In this document: positions 24,877 to 33,658 of the stretch, one piece after another
How the letters are laid out: the number at the start of each line of letters is the position of its first letter
Numbering within the stretch: position 1 is the first letter of the stretch
From: Lewinella sp. JB7
GTDB taxonomy: Bacteria > Bacteroidota > Bacteroidia > Chitinophagales > Saprospiraceae
Length of the DNA stretch: 64,000 nucleotides
Reading direction: 5' to 3'
Assembly (NCBI RefSeq): GCF_024297185.1
Contig: NZ_JANCTD010000003.1
Span: forward strand, 186,001-250,000
Notes under the pieces: model-generated
What the model saw: only the letters and a program-made list of their open reading frames with translations
Told to the model about the DNA's origin: nothing
Database searches by the model: none
Program-made: the position numbers and the translations under genes

Positions 24877-25038
24877 ATGAAAAATTTGGCAGAAAAGTCA
24901 TTGCAGAATATTTTTGGGGGAGCCGATGATGGTGGTAGTTGGATGCCGTGGGTTCTGATCTCAGACCTAATGAGAGAACTTGGATCCGACTTTGGCCACT
25001 GGTGGCACGGCACGTACAGCGGTAGCAAATACCGTTAA
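24877..25038 (+). CDS. Double-glycine leader peptide with FGHW-x-x-GT core
   Basis: 53 residues, ATG at 24877 only 18 bp after the previous gene. The leader MKNLAEKSLQNIFGG has Leu -12, Leu -7, Ile -4 and GG. The core is 38 residues, Trp- and Gly-rich, and carries DFGHWWHGTYSG near its C terminus, matching HFGHWYYGT in the peptide at 22985. It is the second clear candidate for processing and export by the C39 transporter. A strong hairpin lies just downstream. Confidence 0.75.
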   Translation: MKNLAEKSLQNIFGGADDGGSWMPWVLISDLMRELGSDFGHWWHGTYSGSKYR

Positions 25039-25044
25039 ATCACC

Positions 25045-25074
25045 TAGAGGAGTCGTAGTGATACGACTCCTCTA
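25045..25074 (+). terminator. 13-bp hairpin after the peptide genes
   Basis: TAGAGGAGTCGTA (25045-25057) and TACGACTCCTCTA (25062-25074) pair perfectly around GTGA. The downstream bases are A-rich rather than T-rich, so this is not a canonical terminator for the plus strand. It may slow transcription or stabilise the peptide mRNA relative to the next small ORF. Confidence 0.5.
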
Positions 25075-25086
25075 AAAAAAATCATT

Positions 25087-25203
25087 ATGCAGAAAAGCAC
25101 TAGGAACAATATCATAGCTATAATTGCACTCTTCCTGTTGGCATATCCTATTTCACTTCTTTTTAGATATTTAGGACAACTATTTAAAGTCATGATTTCT
25201 TGA
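25087..25203 (+). CDS. 38-residue hydrophobic peptide
   Basis: ATG at 25087, TGA at 25201. A short polar N terminus (MQKSTRNN) is followed by a membrane helix (IIAIIALFLLAYPISLLF) and RYLGQLFKVMIS. The arrangement, polar N terminus then helix then a basic LG-containing tail, resembles the 55-residue peptide at 22985, although the FGHW motif is missing. It could be an immunity or accessory peptide. It has low GC like its neighbours. Confidence 0.45.
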   Translation: MQKSTRNNIIAIIALFLLAYPISLLFRYLGQLFKVMIS

Positions 25204-25487
25204 AGGGATTCTAGATTTGTTGTACAATAGATACTCTGAAGATTAAAGGTGGTAGTTATAAGTCACACTCCATCATATTAACTATGGAGCAGTCAACTTC
25301 ATCGACTATGTCGCTTTTGTATTCAGGTCTACTCCAACAGAGTATGAGTATGCTTAGCTCGGCTACCGGTAAAAGAGTTGTTTTTCAACTCCGAGAGTTA
25401 GCCGGTCAGCATCACACTTAATTCATACCGAAAATAACACCCCCCCCTATTCTAGTCAAAACCGCCACTCGCACTAGGCAATACTGG
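25204..25487. other. AT-rich spacer between peptide cluster and glycanase gene
   Basis: No gene that I can support. It contains a hairpin GAGTTG (25375-25380) / CAACTC (25386-25391) with a loop of five T, nested in a longer imperfect pairing, and a 45-codon frame at 25284-25421 without recognisable features. The GH5 gene ends at 25488 on the other strand. Confidence 0.35.
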
Positions 25488-27266
25488 CTACTCCCCCCCA
25501 TCCTCCTGCGGGCCAGAGAACGCCAGGTAGCTTAGGTTGAATCCACCGGCGACGATATTCAGACGAATCACGTTGGTTCCGGCACTCAGGGGTACGTCCT
25601 CGATGATGGTGGCTTCCCACTGTTGCTTACCGCCGGTATCGGGCAGACTTACGACCGGACTGACGGGGGTGCCGTTGGCCATGATTTGCAATTTACCCTG
25701 GGTATCCACCGAGGCGGTACGCACGGTAAGATCGTAACGACCGGCTTCCTCGACCCGTACCGTGTACTGGAGCCATTCTCCGGCTTCGGTCCACCCTACA
25801 TGGTAGCCGTTGCTCATGTCGTCTTCGCTGGCCTCGATATCCACGCCATCGTTGCGGTAGGCGGATCCGAGATTCCAGCGCTGGCCACCGGGCTTTCCGG
25901 TCGTATTCTCTACCTCCATATCGCTATAGGCCATACCGTGAGGGCCCATATCGAAGTCGGTAGGATAAATAATCGTAGTAGTACCGGCGGTGATCACGTG
26001 CGCCTTAAAGGGGATAGCATCTTCCGAATGGGGTTGTCGGATCATGGCATCCACCACGCTCGGATGAAATTGGTTGTTTTCTAGCTTCAGGTCTTCCGCG
26101 AGTTGCATGAGTCCGGCAAAGGCGGTATCCGGGCTCGGTTGGGGACCTTCGCTCTTCCAGTAATCCAGGATCGCTCGGTAAGCGGGATTACGGTTAACCT
26201 GTAGGGGGTTGTTGTAGCCCAGCTTCTTGAGCGGCCACCACGACCAGCCGAAGCCGTTGCGCTCGAAAAGAGCGATCGCGTTCGTGAACCAGGTATTGGA
26301 ATTTTCTCCCGTTTCACCCAGCCAGATGGGCACCTGACGGTCTTCCCGCATCTGTAGCATGTGCTGGATGGCATCCTGGTCGTTGGGGTTCCAGTATTTG
26401 TGGTAGCTCACGACCAGGTTATCATCCCAGAGATCGGGCAGGCCACGGTAATTATTCCCCCAGCAATTTCCTTCGATGACGATCAAATGCTTTTGGTCCA
26501 CTTCACGGATGGCCGCGGTTACCTCCTGCTGGAGTTGCCAGAGCACGGAATTTTGGGATTCGGCACAGCCGTTGGGGTCCGCATCATGGTTCTCGAACCC
26601 CCAGTTCGGTTCGTTAATGATGTCGTAAGCGGCAATCATGGGTTCATCCGCATAGCGTTCCGCCAACTTTCGCCAGAGGGCGATCATCTTAGTGCGGTTG
26701 GCCTGACTTTCCCAGAGGGAGGGTTTGGTCGGATCGTAATCGCTGATGTCGGCGTTCTCCCCCTGCCCTCCCGGTGCGGCGTGAAGATCGAGGATGAGGT
26801 AGATATCGTTGTCCTTGCACCACTCCAACAATTGATCCGTAATCTCAAACCCCTCGTCGAGCCAGGTGATCTCGCCGGGCACGGGTTCTTCCTCGATAGG
26901 TGGGGTAAACAATTTATAGTGCATGGGTAGGCGGACCAGGTTAAATCCCCAGGTGGCCATCGAGTCGATGTCTATTTTGCGCGTATGGTTGGCGAGCCAG
27001 GCAGCGTAAAACTCTTCCTTGCGTGCCTTTCCTACCAGTTCCTCGATCCGTGCTTCCAGTTCGTATTGTGGTCCACGGGTACCCAGCATATAGCCTTCCT
27101 GCAGCATCCAGCCGCCCAGACCGATACCGCGGAAGATGATTTCCTCCCCGTCCCCGTTCACGATGCGGGTTCCGTCGGCGTGCAGAAAACCTTGTGTGTG
27201 GGCGGTCGTGCTGAACGTTAGCAGTAGCAACAGAGTGAAAACAAAGTGTGAAACGGACTTTTCCAT
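25488..27266 (-). CDS. Glycoside hydrolase family 5 enzyme with C-terminal CBM6-like domain
   Basis: 592 residues from ATG at 27266 (MEKSVSHFVFTLLLLL), chosen because it gives a Sec signal peptide ending at THTQ-like AHTQ. The GH5 barrel has FRGIGLGGWMLQEG, NLVRLPMHY, LILDLHAAPGGQ, the acid/base Glu in DIINEPNWG and the nucleophile Glu in WLGETGENS. Residues ~450-590 form a carbohydrate-binding module of family 6 type (DIEASEDDMSNGYHVGWTEAGEWLQYTVRV, then FNLSYLAF). GH5 members cut beta-glucans, mannans or xylans; the exact substrate is not clear. There is no T9SS sorting domain, so it should stay in the periplasm or cell envelope. Confidence 0.9.
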   Translation of the reverse strand: MEKSVSHFVFTLLLLLTFSTTAHTQGFLHADGTRIVNGDGEEIIFRGIGLGGWMLQEGYMLGTRGPQYELEARIEELVGKARKEEFYAAWLANHTRKIDIDSMATWGFNLVRLPMHYKLFTPPIEEEPVPGEITWLDEGFEITDQLLEWCKDNDIYLILDLHAAPGGQGENADISDYDPTKPSLWESQANRTKMIALWRKLAERYADEPMIAAYDIINEPNWGFENHDADPNGCAESQNSVLWQLQQEVTAAIREVDQKHLIVIEGNCWGNNYRGLPDLWDDNLVVSYHKYWNPNDQDAIQHMLQMREDRQVPIWLGETGENSNTWFTNAIALFERNGFGWSWWPLKKLGYNNPLQVNRNPAYRAILDYWKSEGPQPSPDTAFAGLMQLAEDLKLENNQFHPSVVDAMIRQPHSEDAIPFKAHVITAGTTTIIYPTDFDMGPHGMAYSDMEVENTTGKPGGQRWNLGSAYRNDGVDIEASEDDMSNGYHVGWTEAGEWLQYTVRVEEAGRYDLTVRTASVDTQGKLQIMANGTPVSPVVSLPDTGGKQQWEATIIEDVPLSAGTNVIRLNIVAGGFNLSYLAFSGPQEDGGE

Positions 27267-27858
27267 CGGGAAGAATGTAGGTAGATTATTATGCTTTTGC
27301 TTGCCCCGGCGCGGATAAAAAAGACACCGTGAGTGCCAAAAAATGTCCGCGCGTAGTAAGTCCATCAATGATAGCTAATAATAAGTTCTTACCGTAACCC
27401 GACTAACCTGATCTCCTCAACGAAGTCGCCTCCAAAGCCTACAAAACCCAATCCGACTGCCGGGTATATACCGGCTCCTGCCCGGTGAACCGGACCGTCA
27501 GAATTTATCACTCCGTGATCGTAGCGGCCTCCATCCGTGGGTATCGCCGCATGTAACTATGTGACGATCCGTGACTCTACTTCTACCCGTATAGTCCGGC
27601 AGGTAGCCACTGTTTTATCTAATTACTTTTGAAACCGCGACCCCACCAGTCTGACGTCTTCTCAGCTATCGGTCTGTTACTTCCGCTATACCGCGTAATC
27701 CGTTCCTTAATTTTCAGGTCACATATAGCAAAGTAGCCGCGCTTAACATTATTTAACTATTAATGCCGGCAAATTCACTACGTTGTGCATACTCGCGATA
27801 TAGTTAAATCCTATACCATTCGGGCCTTTCAGCTCACACCACCAAACCCCAAACACCC
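27267..27858. other. 592-bp intergenic region
   Basis: Divergent region between the GH5 gene and a lipoprotein gene. Stops are frequent in all frames. A 45-codon open stretch at 27419-27556 has no start codon and no family similarity that I can see. The segment 27730-27830 is AT-rich and probably holds the promoter of the lipoprotein gene. Nothing else is evident. Confidence 0.3.
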
Positions 27859-28683
27859 ATGCAAACCCCTCGCCTCCAAACGCTGATCGGTCTGTTGCTG
27901 ATCACTATGTTTACCGCGGGCTGTAGCAAGGACGACTGCACCGACGTCACCAATCCGGACTGCCCGAACTACGACTACTGCGTGGCGCTCGGGAAGTTGT
28001 CCGCCGACTTCGAGACCTACATCCACTCGTCCACCGCACCATTCAGCGACGGAAAATTCTACTACCTCTCCACGAAAGTGCGCGACACCACCTTCGGCGG
28101 CTCCCTTCAGTTCCGGGGCCTCGACGATACGGGTAACACCTACGCCTGGAACTTCGGCGACGATCAGCGTACCCGGTACGGGAAGGAGACCTCTTACGAT
28201 TTCTACCGCCACGAGCAGAGCGGGCCCACGATGGTCGAACTCAGCGTCTACCGCGAAGACGATCAGTGCCCGGAGCGCGGCGCGGAACTGGCTATCCGTA
28301 CCGAATCGCTGTACATCATCGGGGAGGACGCCGACTTCGATACCCGTCCGATCCTCGGTACGTTCGTGGGCAATAACGAGGATGAGTCCGTCCAGTCCGA
28401 TTTCCCGATTACCTTTTTCTACACGTCCGAAATAGACGAGGTCCGCCTGAAGGGCTTCCCCCGGGGGGCCGTCAACGGCGAGGTGCTCAATAACCTTGGC
28501 ATCAACCTGAATTACAAAGAGTTTCTCATCATGCCGACGGCCAATGCCTGTTGCAGTCGCGTTCACGGCGTTGGAGAATTGTCGGACGACAAGCAGCGCC
28601 TCCGCATCGAGTATAAGATCTACGACTTCGACCGCGAGCGGTGGATCGAGAAGGTCTGGACGGGGAAGCGCAAACGGGGGTAG
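27859..28683 (+). CDS. Hypothetical lipoprotein with PKD-like segment
   Basis: 274 residues. The signal peptide ends in the lipobox TAGC, with Cys22 lipidated. A Cys-rich stretch follows (DDCTDVTNPDCPNYDYC). The segment NTYAWNFGDDQRTRYG is like the W-x-F-G-D core of PKD domains, in a beta-rich protein of ~250 residues. A pair of cysteines in ANACCSRVHG may form disulfides. It is probably surface- or periplasm-exposed. It stands alone, 276 bp before the TonB receptor gene. Confidence 0.75.
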   Translation: MQTPRLQTLIGLLLITMFTAGCSKDDCTDVTNPDCPNYDYCVALGKLSADFETYIHSSTAPFSDGKFYYLSTKVRDTTFGGSLQFRGLDDTGNTYAWNFGDDQRTRYGKETSYDFYRHEQSGPTMVELSVYREDDQCPERGAELAIRTESLYIIGEDADFDTRPILGTFVGNNEDESVQSDFPITFFYTSEIDEVRLKGFPRGAVNGEVLNNLGINLNYKEFLIMPTANACCSRVHGVGELSDDKQRLRIEYKIYDFDRERWIEKVWTGKRKRG

Positions 28684-28959
28684 TCCGCCCGGTCGCTACC
28701 CGGTGGACAGCTATTCCGCAGCCAGGGATCCGGGGCTACGCGACACTTGGGTAAAACACCGGCCACAATGTGCTACCCGATAAGGTCCGATAGTGCATAT
28801 GCCAATATCCTTTCCGGACCGAACAGCAGTTAGCGAATTTTCGCTGATTTTAAATTTTATGTTCTAACTTAGAGCATCATCGGCTTGCGACGTAAGGAAT
28901 TCAACCTCTCATTCCCATACGTCCACGGGCCAGTTTCGTCGCTTTCTAACCCAGCTTTC

Positions 28960-31695
28960 ATGAATCCAAGAAACCTTCTGCCCGTGGTGGGCCTGGTCCT
29001 GTCCATCGCAACCCTCCACGCCCAAACCGTAACCGGCACGGTCACCGACGCCGGAGAACCCATCATCGGTGCGACCATCTCCGCCGGCACCACCGGCACG
29101 GTGTCTGATGTCGACGGGTCGTATTCATTGGACCTGCGCGCCGCCGGCACCTATACCCTGACGGCGAGTTACATCGGCTACGCGACGCAGGAGCGAGAAT
29201 TTACCCTGGTCGACGGACAGACCGTCGAATGGAACGTCAGCCTGGAAAGCGGCGCCACCAACCTGGAAGAGCTGATCGTCGTGGGGTCCCGTACGGCACC
29301 CCGCTCGTCCACGACCTCTCCCCTACCGATTGACGTCTTTAAATCCGAAGAACTCAACAGCACCGGACAGGCCACCTTCGATAAGGCCCTGCAGTACCGC
29401 GTTCCCTCCTTCAATACCGTGCAGACGCCGGTCAACGACGCGACCTCCCTGCTCGACCCCTACGAAATCCGCAATATGGGCCCCAGCCGTACGCTTATCC
29501 TGATCAACGGCAAACGGAAAAACATGAGTTCCCTGCTCTACACCCAGACCTCTCCGGGGCGCGGGGAGACGGGGGCCGACATCTCGGCCATTCCCACCGA
29601 CGCCATTAAGCGGGTGGAGATCCTGCGCGATGGTGCCTCGGCCCAGTACGGATCCGACGCCATCGCGGGCGTCATGAACATCGTGCTGAAGGACGACGCC
29701 GAAGACGGCAGCGTGACCCTGCGCACGGGCATCACCACCGAGGGCGACGGCGAGCAACTGGGCATCGCGCTGAACAACGGCACCGCGATCGGGGAAAGCG
29801 GCTTCATTAACTACACGATCGATCTGTCCAAGATCGGCCAGGCCAACCGGCCCGGCACCGTCGACGCCGCGGGGGAAGCGGGCGACTTCGGCGCCAGCAT
29901 CGAGGACGTACAGTCCTTCCTCAACCGCTACCCGGACGCCGGTAACATCAACGGCTCGCCGGAAACCACCGCCTCGAAGTTCGTGGTCAACTTCGGCAGC
30001 GACGTCTCCGCCAACACCAACTTCTACGGCAACGCCGCCTACGTGTACAAGAAGGTCAACAGCTTCGCCAATTACCGCACGCCCTACTGGCGCACCCTGG
30101 CTGATTTCCCCTACCTGGCCGACTTCTTTCCCAACGGCCCCAACGGCGAGTACATCGGCTACGTGCCCACCTTCGAGGGCAACCTCAACGACTACAACGG
30201 CACCATCGGCTTCCTGACCCAGAAGGACGGCTGGATCGCCGACGTGAGCTTCACCACGGGCGGGAACGAGCAGACCTACACCGTCTCCAACTCCCACAAC
30301 CGCAACATGACGCTGAACCCCGACGGCACTTTCAAGTACCGCGAGAACAGCCCCATCACCTTCGATCCGGGCGGAACCCGCTTCAGCCACAACGTCGGTA
30401 ACATCGACGTGACCCGCCGGCTTTCGGATAAGGTCGGCATTGCCTTCGGCTCGGAATTCCGCAACGAGAACTTCACCGTGATCGAGGGCGAACTGGCCTC
30501 CTACGAGGACGGCGGCGCCGACTCCTTCGCCGGCAACGACCCCCGCAACTCCGGCAAGTTTAACCGCTTCAACTTCGGAGGGTACGCCGACGCGGCCATC
30601 GATTTCACCGACGACTTTCTGGTCAATGCCACCGTCCGCCTGGAAAACTACAGCGATTTCGGGAACGCCTTCGTGTACAAGGTGAGCTCCCGCTACAAAT
30701 TCAGCGAGGACCGGGTGACCATCCGGGGCTCTTTTTCCACGGGCTTTAAGGCCCCCACCCTCCACCAGATTTACACCCAGAAGGCCCAGTACAGCTTCGT
30801 ACCCGGGCAGGGTATCCAAGTAGGCGGACTGGTCAGCAACGTAAGTCGGGAAGCCCGTCTGCTCGGTCTGCCGGCCCTCGATCCCGAACGCTCGACCAAC
30901 TTTACCGTGGGCGTCGGTCTACGGCCCAACTCCGACCTGAGCGTTACGCTGGACTACTACAACATCAAAGTCGAGGACCGCATCATCCTGTCTACGGAGA
31001 TCGGAGCGACGGACGCCGGCAACACCCCGCTGGACGCCCTGCTGGCCGACAACAACCTCTCCGATCTGAGCTTTTTCGTGAACGGTCTCGATACCCGTAC
31101 CTCCGGCGTAGACTTCGTAGCTAACTACCGTGGCCTGCGGTTCAACGAGCGCAGTCTGGTGGTCAATCTCTCCGGCAACTACACCATTCAGAACGAGCGT
31201 ATCGGCGCGATCAAGAACCCCGAGATCGTGGCCGGCGCCGGGCAGTCGGTGGCCAATCCGACGCAGGAAGCGCTTTTCTTCACCTCCCGCCCGAAGTATA
31301 AGGCCATCCTCGGACTGGACTACGACTGGGAGCAGTTCGGCGTAAGCGTCAATAACACGCTCTTCGGCCCCACTGAGTTCCGCCAGCAGGGACTGTCCTC
31401 CGGCCTCTACACTGAGTTCGAGACGAAGGTGGTGACCGATCTCAGCCTCTTCTACCGGGTCACCGACAAGTTTACCCTCCAGGCCAATGCCAACAACATC
31501 TTCAACGTACTGCCGGAGTGGAACTTCAAGTCCGAAAGCGCGGCCGGTGACGCCCTGCTCAACGATGCCGCGGCCCTGAGAAACCAGTCGAACCTGATCA
31601 CCTTCAACCAGCGCTACTCCCAGATGACCTACGACGGCTTCCACTTCAGCCAGTTGGGCACGATCCTTACGTTCTCGGCGAGCTTGCGCTTCTGA
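28960..31695 (+). CDS. TonB-dependent receptor
   Basis: 911 residues from ATG at 28960, which opens a signal peptide (MNPRNLLPVVGLVLSIATLHA). Residues ~22-105 are a carboxypeptidase-regulatory-like domain (VTGTVTDAGEPIIGATI, TLTASYIGYATQE). The plug domain follows (EELIVVGSRTAPRSS, MGPSRTLILINGKRK, IKRVEILRDGASAQYGSDAIAGVMNIVLK). The remainder is a 22-strand-type barrel, ending in an aromatic strand (LTFSASLRF). The receptor imports a ligand across the outer membrane using TonB. No SusD partner follows, so the ligand is probably not a SusCD-type glycan. Its last 29 bp overlap the amine oxidase gene. Confidence 0.93.
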   Translation: MNPRNLLPVVGLVLSIATLHAQTVTGTVTDAGEPIIGATISAGTTGTVSDVDGSYSLDLRAAGTYTLTASYIGYATQEREFTLVDGQTVEWNVSLESGATNLEELIVVGSRTAPRSSTTSPLPIDVFKSEELNSTGQATFDKALQYRVPSFNTVQTPVNDATSLLDPYEIRNMGPSRTLILINGKRKNMSSLLYTQTSPGRGETGADISAIPTDAIKRVEILRDGASAQYGSDAIAGVMNIVLKDDAEDGSVTLRTGITTEGDGEQLGIALNNGTAIGESGFINYTIDLSKIGQANRPGTVDAAGEAGDFGASIEDVQSFLNRYPDAGNINGSPETTASKFVVNFGSDVSANTNFYGNAAYVYKKVNSFANYRTPYWRTLADFPYLADFFPNGPNGEYIGYVPTFEGNLNDYNGTIGFLTQKDGWIADVSFTTGGNEQTYTVSNSHNRNMTLNPDGTFKYRENSPITFDPGGTRFSHNVGNIDVTRRLSDKVGIAFGSEFRNENFTVIEGELASYEDGGADSFAGNDPRNSGKFNRFNFGGYADAAIDFTDDFLVNATVRLENYSDFGNAFVYKVSSRYKFSEDRVTIRGSFSTGFKAPTLHQIYTQKAQYSFVPGQGIQVGGLVSNVSREARLLGLPALDPERSTNFTVGVGLRPNSDLSVTLDYYNIKVEDRIILSTEIGATDAGNTPLDALLADNNLSDLSFFVNGLDTRTSGVDFVANYRGLRFNERSLVVNLSGNYTIQNERIGAIKNPEIVAGAGQSVANPTQEALFFTSRPKYKAILGLDYDWEQFGVSVNNTLFGPTEFRQQGLSSGLYTEFETKVVTDLSLFYRVTDKFTLQANANNIFNVLPEWNFKSESAAGDALLNDAAALRNQSNLITFNQRYSQMTYDGFHFSQLGTILTFSASLRF

Positions 31696-32746
31696 TGTAG
31701 CGGGCCACGCGCTCCGCACCCCGGACGGCCCCCTCCATGTAGCCCGCGAATTCAGCGGCGGTCTCCGTCCCCGCCATGAGCAGCCGCCCATTCCAGTACG
31801 GGAGGCGGTAGGCCGGATGCCCCTGATTTTGGTGGGGAACCAACCGATCCGCGAGGGGGGAAGAAGTATTCTTCTCCCCTCGCCACGTTCGGTCAACGTA
31901 GGAGGTGAAGTTCCTGACGGAAGCACCGTAGGCTTTTTCCAACTGCTTCAGCACGGCTTCCTGGCGCGCGGACCCGGAAAGTGCGTACAATTCCGGATCC
32001 ACGAATCCCTTCAGGGCGTAATGCTCGTCGGACGCGTCGGCGTGATCATACATCTCTACCACCGGCCCCGCGTTGCTGAAGAACGTTCCGCTGCTTCCTT
32101 CCTCCCGCCAGAACGGCCGCGGGTAGGTCAGGGCGAACTTGATGGACTGCCCCATCCAGGTGTCGGTACGCACCGCAAGTTGGCCAACATCCTCCGGCAG
32201 GGGTGGGTCGATATCCAGCGTGCGCACCAGCAGCTCCGGCGGCAGGGTCAGAACGGCCGTTTCGGCGAGGTAGCTTCGGGCATCCGTCGTGATTGCTACC
32301 CCCTCCGACGTATTCGTCAGCCTACGCACGGCTTGGTTTAATCTTATGCGATCGTGGCCCACTGCTTCGGCGAGGGACTCGATCAGCACGCTGCTCCCCC
32401 CGCGGATGCGGTAACTCGGCTCCGGGTTGGGCGGCAACCGCACGAATTGGGCCGGTCGCCGGGCATCCGCTTCGTAGACCGCGTACTCCCCCTGCCGCTG
32501 GGGGAAAACCTCCAGGCCGTTCTCTTTCAGCAACTTCCAGAGGGCCGTATGCTTTCGACCCAGCCAGGTGGCTCCCATTTCGAGTGGTGCGGTGCCGGGG
32601 GTATACAGTGTTTCTATCCTTCCGCCGAGCCGTTCGCGGGCTTCGAGGATCAGCACCGATTTCCCGCTATTCCGCAGTCGGTAAGCCAGGGTCAGGCCGG
32701 ATAGGCCAGCGCCCACAATGATTACATCGATTCGGGAAGGGAGCAT
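31667..32746 (-). CDS. FAD-dependent amine oxidase family protein
   Basis: 359 residues. The Rossmann dinucleotide motif is at the N terminus (VIIVGAGLSGLTLAYRL, then LEARERLGGRIETL), and the C-terminal FAD contact is present (LLMAGTETAAEFAGYMEGAVRGAERVA). This is the flavin monoamine oxidase fold; substrates range from amines to carotenoids and protoporphyrinogen. Substrate cannot be assigned. No signal peptide is seen. The 3' end overlaps the TonB receptor by 29 bp on the opposite strand. Confidence 0.88.
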   Translation of the reverse strand: MLPSRIDVIIVGAGLSGLTLAYRLRNSGKSVLILEARERLGGRIETLYTPGTAPLEMGATWLGRKHTALWKLLKENGLEVFPQRQGEYAVYEADARRPAQFVRLPPNPEPSYRIRGGSSVLIESLAEAVGHDRIRLNQAVRRLTNTSEGVAITTDARSYLAETAVLTLPPELLVRTLDIDPPLPEDVGQLAVRTDTWMGQSIKFALTYPRPFWREEGSSGTFFSNAGPVVEMYDHADASDEHYALKGFVDPELYALSGSARQEAVLKQLEKAYGASVRNFTSYVDRTWRGEKNTSSPLADRLVPHQNQGHPAYRLPYWNGRLLMAGTETAAEFAGYMEGAVRGAERVARYIRSASSPRT

Positions 32747-32786
32747 GTTAAGTTGTTGGGCGGCGGGGCACGGGAGCGAAGGTAAG

Positions 32787-33620
32787 CTACCAGGGTGGCG
32801 GTGGGCGTACGAAGGGCAGATCCACCCAGGGTCGTGGGTGGCGCAGCAGGTAGTTCCACAGGCGTTCCGTTTCGCAGACGGTCAGGTGAAGTTGGCTGCC
32901 GTAGCCCATCATCAGGTCGCGGGTCGAGCCGCCGTAGCAGTTAGTGCCCGCGGCGCTGCCGTTATTCGTGGTCGCGCAGTGGCCGAAGCATTCGTCCTCG
33001 GGTTCCAGGTCGATGCCGGCGCAGGGATTATTGCAGTTGAAGGTATGGTCGAGGCCCAGTGCGTGACCGAATTCGTGTCCGATGACGCGGGCGATGGTCC
33101 AGGTATCGTGACTGCCCCGCAGGAAGCCCGGCAGCCGGTTGTAGATGTAAATGCGATTGCTGCCCACTCCCGGCACGGAACCGTCGGGTGCCCTCCCCCG
33201 CCCCGCATACCGGGTGAAGATGACGTTCATCGCGCTGTCCAGGGGCACCACTCGCTCCCCGTGTCGGTAAAGGAAAGCGCTGTGGAGAGGATGCTCCGGC
33301 CCGTGCAGGAGCGCGAAACGGATCCGTGTGTCACTGGTAGGTTCGTAGTCGAGCACGGCGGTACGGAAGCGGAAATTCATCTCGTTGAGGAGATACCGCA
33401 TGAGGACGTCCGCCCGCAATTTTTCGTTGTTGCCGTGGGCCGCCAGAACGGGGTCGGCGGGGTCGCCGGTGAAGTTCCGTCCGTCCTCCAGCCCCACGAA
33501 GTGAAAGGCCAGACGGATGGTTGCGACGGACGTTTCCGGCAGTTGGCCAATACGGAATTCTCCCTGGGCCGGCAACGACCACAACCAACACACGGCTACG
33601 ACGATTGTAAGGACGCGCAT
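32787..33620 (-). CDS. Secreted metzincin-type zinc metalloprotease
   Basis: 277 residues with a signal peptide (MRVLTIVVAVCWLWSLPAQG). The zinc motif HEFGHALGLDH (H-E-x-x-H-x-x-G-x-x-H) is complete, and a Met turn follows in RDLMMGYGSQ. Several cysteines between them (FNCNNPCAG, DECFGHC, NCYGG) suggest disulfides as in pappalysin (M43) enzymes. The N-terminal ~150 residues include IYIYNRLPG. It probably acts in the periplasm or outside the cell. It lies 40 bp beyond the start of the amine oxidase gene and reads in the same direction. Confidence 0.85.
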   Translation of the reverse strand: MRVLTIVVAVCWLWSLPAQGEFRIGQLPETSVATIRLAFHFVGLEDGRNFTGDPADPVLAAHGNNEKLRADVLMRYLLNEMNFRFRTAVLDYEPTSDTRIRFALLHGPEHPLHSAFLYRHGERVVPLDSAMNVIFTRYAGRGRAPDGSVPGVGSNRIYIYNRLPGFLRGSHDTWTIARVIGHEFGHALGLDHTFNCNNPCAGIDLEPEDECFGHCATTNNGSAAGTNCYGGSTRDLMMGYGSQLHLTVCETERLWNYLLRHPRPWVDLPFVRPPPPW

Positions 33621-33658
33621 ACGCCACCAAACTAAGACAACCCGCTCAATCCCTCCCC

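Noticed and set aside
25284-25421. 45-codon frame MEQSTSSTMSLLYSG... downstream of the peptide cluster
   Set aside because: No leader, membrane helix or known motif, and it overlaps the region of nested hairpins. Possible but not supportable.
27419-27556. Open stretch in the 592-bp gap between GH5 and lipoprotein genes
   Set aside because: It has no start codon and no recognisable family pattern; a decayed gene cannot be shown.
29323-30819. Long open frame antisense to the TonB receptor
   Set aside because: High-GC coding sequence produces long mirror frames. Its composition is Gly/Val-rich with no known domain, while the sense strand encodes a full receptor.
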